The position numbers and the translations under genes are program-made. From NCBI GenBank assembly GCA_030655715.1, contig JAUSPR010000229.1:1-7490 (forward strand): 7,490 bases of DNA. Direction: 5' to 3'. Each line of letters opens with the position of its first letter. Within the stretch, counting starts at the first letter, position 1. The stretch comes from Thermoplasmata archaeon. Its GTDB lineage: Archaea; Thermoplasmatota; Thermoplasmata; SG8-5. This document shows positions 6,721-7,490 of this stretch, piece by piece. The notes under the pieces are model-generated. The model did no database searches. It was not told the origin of the DNA and saw only the letters and a list, made by a program, of their open reading frames with translations.

Positions 6721-6752
6721 GTTCTCCTCAAGTAAAAACAATATCGGAGAAC
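6721..6752. repeat. 7-bp inverted repeat
   Basis: GTTCTCC at 6721-6727 pairs with GGAGAAC at 6746-6752 across 18 bases. Just upstream, GCTCACC (6667-6673) and GGTGAGC (6712-6718) form a second 7-bp pairing. Confidence 0.4.
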
Positions 6753-6879
6753 CTGCTCAAAAATCTAATTGGATGGTTGGGTGCCCATGTGTGATATTTT
6801 GGGCTCCAAAAGAAAAATATTCAGCAAATAAGAAAACTCGCCCTCACATGCTCGTTCGGTAAACCTTGCCATTATCTTG

Positions 6880-6916
6880 TCCAAATGTCCATCAGGACTT
6901 TGGATACCGAATAAAA
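6880..6916 (-). repeat. Palindromic (REP-like) unit, copy 3, inverted
   Basis: On the minus strand it reads TTTTATTCGGTATCCAAAG, then TCC-TGAT-GGACATTTGGA. The same stem and the same bulged A (T6886 on the plus strand) are present, with a four-base loop. Its outer 18 bases (6894-6911) are the exact inverse of 6086-6103. Confidence 0.7.
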
Positions 6917-6979
6917 CAGGCGGGGAATTAAAGGAATGATGACGGTAATCGGTCACTCGCAAACCAAATGTTTGTAAGA

Positions 6980-7019
6980 CCCCGCCCTCCAGCTAATATT
7001 AAATATCATTCAGGCGGGG
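6980..7019. repeat. GC-rich hairpin with competing upstream arm
   Basis: CCCCGCC at 6980-6986 pairs with GGCGGGG at 7013-7019 around an AT-rich 26-base loop. The 9-mer CAGGCGGGG occurs at both 6917-6925 and 7011-7019, so the middle arm can pair with either side. The structure ends about 105 bases before pycB and probably lies upstream of its transcript start. Confidence 0.5.
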
Positions 7020-7098
7020 CATGTTAATTCTATATCGCCTTTGTTCCCGCGTCTAAAACAGTAGAAACGTTTAATTACATATTGTCATTATCGCGCAC

Positions 7099-7119
7099 CA
7101 TATATATTACCCGAAGGTG
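7099..7119 (+). promoter_or_regulatory. pycB promoter/translation start region
   Basis: CATATATATTA from 7099 is TATA-like and lies about 25 bases before the ATG at 7125, the spacing of a leaderless archaeal transcript. AGGTG at 7115-7119 is also a fair ribosome binding site, five bases from the ATG. In that case the box may instead be TTTAATTA at 7070-7077, giving a leader of about 25 bases. Sequence alone does not decide between the two. Confidence 0.45.
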
Positions 7120-7124
7120 TCTGG

Positions 7125-7490
7125 ATGGTAGAATTACACGACCTAACTTTAAGAGACGCGCATCAGTCGATTCTTGCGACTAGAATGAGGACGGAGGACA
7201 TGCTCCCCATAGCCGAGAAGATGGATGAGATAGGTTTCTGGTCCATGGAGGTCTGGGGTGGCGCCACGTTTGACGTACCGATCCGTTTCTTGAACGAGGA
7301 TCCCTGGGAAAGGCTCAGAAAGCTCAAGGTTGCAATGCCAAACACGAAGATGCAGATGCTCGAGAGGGCCATGAACATAGTGGCTTACTGGAATTTTCCG
7401 GACGACGTGGTGAAACGCTTCATCGCCTTGGCCAAGAAGAACGGTTGCGATGTTTTCCGTATATTCGACGCGCTTAATGACCTGAGAAAC
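7125..7490 (+). CDS. pycB: Pyruvate carboxylase subunit B / oxaloacetate decarboxylase alpha-type carboxyltransferase (5' part)
   Basis: The first 122 residues of a protein cut by the window edge. It opens with [21 protein letters not shown] (residues 6-26), the start of the HMGL-like TIM barrel of biotin-dependent carboxyltransferases. It continues with [30 protein letters not shown] and [14 protein letters not shown], all characteristic of the family. Visible active-site residues are Arg10, Asp11 (metal) and Gln14 in LRDAHQ, and Arg81 in a segment that reads LERAMN where relatives usually have LLRGQN or LLRGAN. Known role: moving carboxylate between biotin and pyruvate/oxaloacetate, as the B subunit of two-part archaeal pyruvate carboxylase (anaplerotic oxaloacetate). 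The sodium-pumping decarboxylase alpha subunit and transcarboxylase 5S share this domain; the missing C-terminal part would be needed to separate them. The ATG is chosen because the homologous region begins directly after it. Confidence 0.92.
   Translation, partial: MVELHDLTLRDAHQSILATRMRTEDMLPIAEKMDEIGFWSMEVWGGATFDVPIRFLNEDPWERLRKLKVAMPNTKMQMLERAMNIVAYWNFPDDVVKRFIALAKKNGCDVFRIFDALNDLRN

Larger units (their letters stand above)
6081..7124. other. 1.04-kb intergenic region rich in inverted repeats, no convincing gene
   Basis: Short frames exist on both strands but overlap palindromes and look unlike proteins. The content is instead structural: three full copies and one half copy of a palindromic unit, an 18-bp perfect inverted repeat near the ends of 6086-6911, a run of hairpins, a 13-bp T-rich/A-rich inverted repeat, a GC-rich hairpin near 6980-7019, and the pycB promoter region. 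It could be a composite of small mobile repeats, a non-autonomous element or a structured RNA locus. Confidence 0.6.

Noticed and set aside
6086..6916. CRISPR array
   Set aside because: There are only three or four units, irregularly spaced by hundreds of bases and in mixed orientation, with no uniform spacers and no cas genes.
6076..6920. Target-site duplication flanking the 18-bp inverted repeat
   Set aside because: The flanking bases (TTTTAATTATC on the left, TAAAACAGG on the right) show no direct repeat; TTTTA/TAAAA is inverted rather than duplicated.

Overview
The window looks archaeal, most likely a Thermoplasmatota/Methanomassiliicoccales-type euryarchaeon. This is inferred from TATA-like promoter boxes, GGTG/GAGG-type ribosome binding sites, a membrane-anchored FKBP with an inserted domain, and a stand-alone pyruvate carboxylase B-type subunit. 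The exact lineage cannot be fixed from sequence reading alone.

Layout, all genes on the + strand: (1) 23-925, a complete membrane-anchored FKBP/SlyD-like peptidyl-prolyl isomerase. (2) 926-1448, no intact gene. It holds a compact set of stem-loops (944-1140) resembling the ends or guide RNA of an IS200/IS605 (TnpB) element without any transposase or tnpB gene, then an AT-rich promoter region, then about 140 bases of protein-like sequence that runs into the next gene but is interrupted by an in-frame TAA. (3) 1449-6080, a giant 1543-residue protein. By eye it has 21 degenerate alpha-helical repeats of about 62 residues, one CARDB/Ig-like beta domain, a C4HC3 RING-like zinc finger and a Pro/Glu/Lys-rich tail. 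(4) 6081-7124, a 1-kb stretch without a convincing gene, packed with inverted repeats. It includes three copies of one palindromic unit (plus a half copy) whose hairpin keeps a bulged A, and an 18-bp perfect inverted repeat that bounds about 826 bp. (5) 7125-7490, the 5' part of a pycB-like carboxyltransferase gene, cut by the window edge.

The three genes do not look like one operon: the gaps are large and promoter-like boxes precede both the giant gene and pycB. The FKBP probably folds proteins on the outer face of the membrane. PycB would transfer a carboxyl group between biotin and pyruvate or oxaloacetate. The giant protein has no recognised function; its form suggests a long cytoplasmic scaffold ending in a protein-binding beta domain and a zinc finger.

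The most interesting items are the giant repeat/CARDB/RING-like protein with its damaged 5' end, the REP-like palindromic repeat family in the 3' intergenic region, and the orphan IS605-like structured element.
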